Source of the DNA: Geopsychrobacter sp.
Lineage (GTDB): Bacteria; Desulfobacterota; Desulfuromonadia; Desulfuromonadales; Geopsychrobacteraceae
Reading direction: 5' to 3'
DNA length: 6,307 nt
Assembly (NCBI GenBank): GCA_021647445.1
Contig: JAKIUS010000105.1
Coordinates: 1 to 6,307 of the forward strand
Under the pieces are notes generated by a model, which searched no databases, was not told where the DNA came from, and saw only the letters and a program-made list of their open reading frames with translations. Below are positions 5,178 to 6,307 of this stretch, piece after piece (the first letter of the stretch is position 1; every line of letters begins with the position of its first letter). The position numbers were made by a program, and so were the translations under genes.

Positions 5178-5203
5178 TGATGTGGTAATAAAAAAGTGGA
5201 CAC
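5178..5203 (+). repeat. Probable left terminal repeat of the IS3 element
   Basis: Begins with the family's TG tip (TGATGTGG) and ends in AAAAAGTGGACAC. Just inside, AAAGTG and CACTTT (5194-5207) form a small inverted repeat around GA. The right partner is not in the window, so the assignment depends on resemblance to IS3. TGGACA (5197-5202) with TAGTAC (5220-5225) at 17 bases is a possible weak promoter for orfA. Confidence 0.55.
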
Positions 5204-5245
5204 TTTTCTAAGAGCGGGTTAGTACCCCCTCAGAGGAGGTGTTAC

Positions 5246-5535
5246 ATGGGAGCGAAGAGGAAACAATATACGCAGGAATTCAAAGATTCGGCGGTCAAGC
5301 TGGTCACTGAACAGGGATATAAATTATCTGAAGCCTCGCGAAGTCTCGGTGTCAATGTCAGTGTTTTACGTCGTTGGAAAACTGCATCAGAAGCGAAAAA
5401 GGCAAGCCGTCTGCCGATCTCCAAGCAGAGTTGGTTCGGCTGAAAAAAGAAAATCATCGACTGAAGCTTGAACGAGAAATTTTAAAAAAGGCAGCGGCCT
5501 TCTTCGCGAAAGAGTCGGGAAGCGGTATCGACTGA
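5246..5535 (+). pseudogene. IS3 OrfA (DNA-binding protein), one-base frameshift
   Basis: OrfA supplies the DNA-binding and multimerisation part of the IS3 transposase. It starts at ATG 5246 behind a strong GAGGAGGT (5233-5240, 5 bases away). Residues about 7-47 are the helix-turn-helix (YTQEFKDSAVKLVTEQGYKL, then SEASRSLGVNVSVLRRWK). After ASEAKK the frame is lost and stops early at TGA 5441-5443. The neighbouring frame then gives the expected zipper: [36 protein letters not shown], ending at TGA 5533-5535. Adding one A to the run at 5396-5400 restores a 96-residue OrfA of normal size. The lesion is a real mutation, a homopolymer sequencing error, or possibly a second -1 slip at AAA AAG; the first two are more likely. 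Confidence 0.85.
5484..5490 (+). promoter_or_regulatory. Programmed -1 frameshift site (A AAA AAG) of the IS3 element
   Basis: In the zipper frame of orfA the codons TTA AAA AAG contain the classic slippery heptamer A AAA AAG. Slipping back by one base places ribosomes in the orfB frame, giving the OrfAB transposase. Downstream, CCTTCTTC (5498-5505) can pair with GAAGAAGG (5546-5553), enclosing a perfect 7-bp hairpin CGGTATC/GATACCG (5523-5529 with 5538-5544). Such structures stimulate frameshifting in IS3-family elements. OrfA terminates inside the hairpin loop, at 5533-5535. Confidence 0.8.
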
Positions 5536-6307
5536 TTGATACCGAGAAGAAGGTCTATCCCATTTCCCTGATGTGCGAGGTTCTGGAGGTTTGTCGGAGC
5601 GGTTACTATGCCTGGAAAAAGCGCGGCAAATCAGCCCGACAGAAAGAGTATGACAAACTCATCCCCATCGCTCAGCGCGCCCATAAGCTTTCAAAAGGAA
5701 CTTATGGGGCCAGACGGATAGCTGAAGAGATCGAAGCTCACGGAGTCCCATGTGGGCGGTGTAAAGCGGCAACGATCATGAATCTGGCCGATGTCGCTGC
5801 AAAACAGAAGAAGAGATTTAAAGTCACCACAGACAGTAAACACAATCTTCCGGTAGCGCCGAACTTGTTGAACCGGGAGTTCTCAGTGAATACGCCTGAC
5901 CGAGTCTACGTTTCAGATATCACCTATCTCTGGACGCAGGAAGGCTGGTTGTATTTGGCGGTGGTTATAGATCTGTTTTCCCGCCAGGTGGTGGGCTGGT
6001 CACTGAATCAACGGATGGAGCGGACCTTGGTGATGGCTGCGTTACGGATGGCTGTCTGGCGACGGAAACCCGCACCGGGGTTAATATTTCACTCAGATCG
6101 GGGCAGCCAGTATTGCAGTACTGATTTCCAGACCATGCTGACGACGTACGGCATGATCAGCAGCATGAGCCGGAAAGGGAATTGCTGGGACAATTCGGTC
6201 GCTGAAAGTTTTTTCGGCAGTCTGAAAACCGAGCGGATCTTCTTTGCCAATTACAAAACCAGGGAAGCTGCCCGGCAGGATGTTATCGATTACATCGAAA
6301 TGTTTTA
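5490..6307 (+). CDS. IS3 OrfB integrase domain, 3'-incomplete at window end
   Basis: OrfB is the catalytic half of the IS3 transposase, normally made as an OrfAB fusion; its frame follows the slippery site and has no strong independent start. About 272 codons are open to the edge. The N-terminal part ([20 protein letters not shown], then RSGYYAW and [13 protein letters not shown]) is the usual HTH-like region, followed by [17 protein letters not shown]. The integrase core has all three catalytic residues: Asp in YVSDITYL, Asp in [10 protein letters not shown], and Glu in [15 protein letters not shown], with exactly 35 residues between the second Asp and the Glu. Only the last 20-30 residues (YNRxRxH region) should be missing. 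No lesion is seen in this part, although orfA upstream is broken. Confidence 0.9.

Larger units (their letters stand above)
5178..6307 (+). mobile_element. IS3-family insertion sequence (IS3 subgroup), right part outside window
   Basis: The element has the IS3 layout: orfA with helix-turn-helix and leucine zipper, a slippery heptamer, then orfB with a DDE integrase core. The left end is placed at TGATGTGG (5178) because, as I remember IS3 of Escherichia coli, its end begins TGAT and has GTGGACAC 18 bases in; here GTGGACAC starts at 5196, exactly 18 bases from 5178. The right end, inverted repeat partner and target duplication lie beyond 6307. The IS3 subgroup is judged from the orfB sequence style. 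Confidence 0.88.

Noticed and set aside
5242..5457. Minus-strand frame opposite IS3 orfA
   Set aside because: Mirror of orfA, which has a strong ribosome site and recognisable helix-turn-helix.

Overview
This is an accessory stretch of a bacterial chromosome. It is built from two decayed insertion sequences, a two-gene tail of a surface-polysaccharide locus, a GxxExxY gene set among palindromic repeats, and a toxin-antitoxin pair. No rRNA, tRNA or CRISPR array was seen. Base composition is moderate. The mix of GT26 glycosyltransferase plus VanZ, GxxExxY, RelE-type TA and IS66/IS3 elements reminds me of Desulfuromonas/Geobacter-type Desulfobacterota. That is an inference from gene style only; the window holds no taxonomic marker.

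Positions 1-120 are a short foreign segment that cuts off the 3' end of an IS66-family element. The element (about 121-2219) lies on the minus strand in the order tnpA, tnpB, tnpC. tnpA and tnpB look intact and are translationally coupled, and the outer terminal repeat at 2219 begins with the family's GTAAGCG. tnpC is dead: it has a one-base frameshift near 1184, an in-frame TAG at 490-492 and a missing C-terminus.

Positions 2368-3527 carry, on the plus strand, a WecG/TagA/CpsF (GT26) glycosyltransferase and a VanZ-like membrane protein that overlap by one base (TGATG). They look like the last two genes of an exopolysaccharide or cell-wall glycopolymer cluster whose upstream part lies beyond the IS66 or was displaced by it.

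Positions 3557-4250 hold several copies of an imperfect palindromic repeat (core TGCACCACTGAGG) on both sides of a GxxExxY gene with a PD-(D/E)XK-like signature. Positions 4346-4904 hold a Phd/YefM antitoxin and a RelE/ParE-superfamily toxin overlapping by 8 bases. Positions 4905-5177 hold no gene but further repeats: three tandem heptamers and a second palindrome built from ATCAGCG steps.

From 5178 to the window end runs an IS3-family element of the IS3 subgroup. orfA has a one-base lesion in an A-run. Downstream is a canonical A AAA AAG slippery heptamer followed by nested stem-loops. orfB (DDE integrase) is open to the edge and retains all three catalytic residues. The region reads as a genomic junk-and-defence interval: two IS copies, mobile-looking palindromes and an addiction module beside a polysaccharide operon tail.
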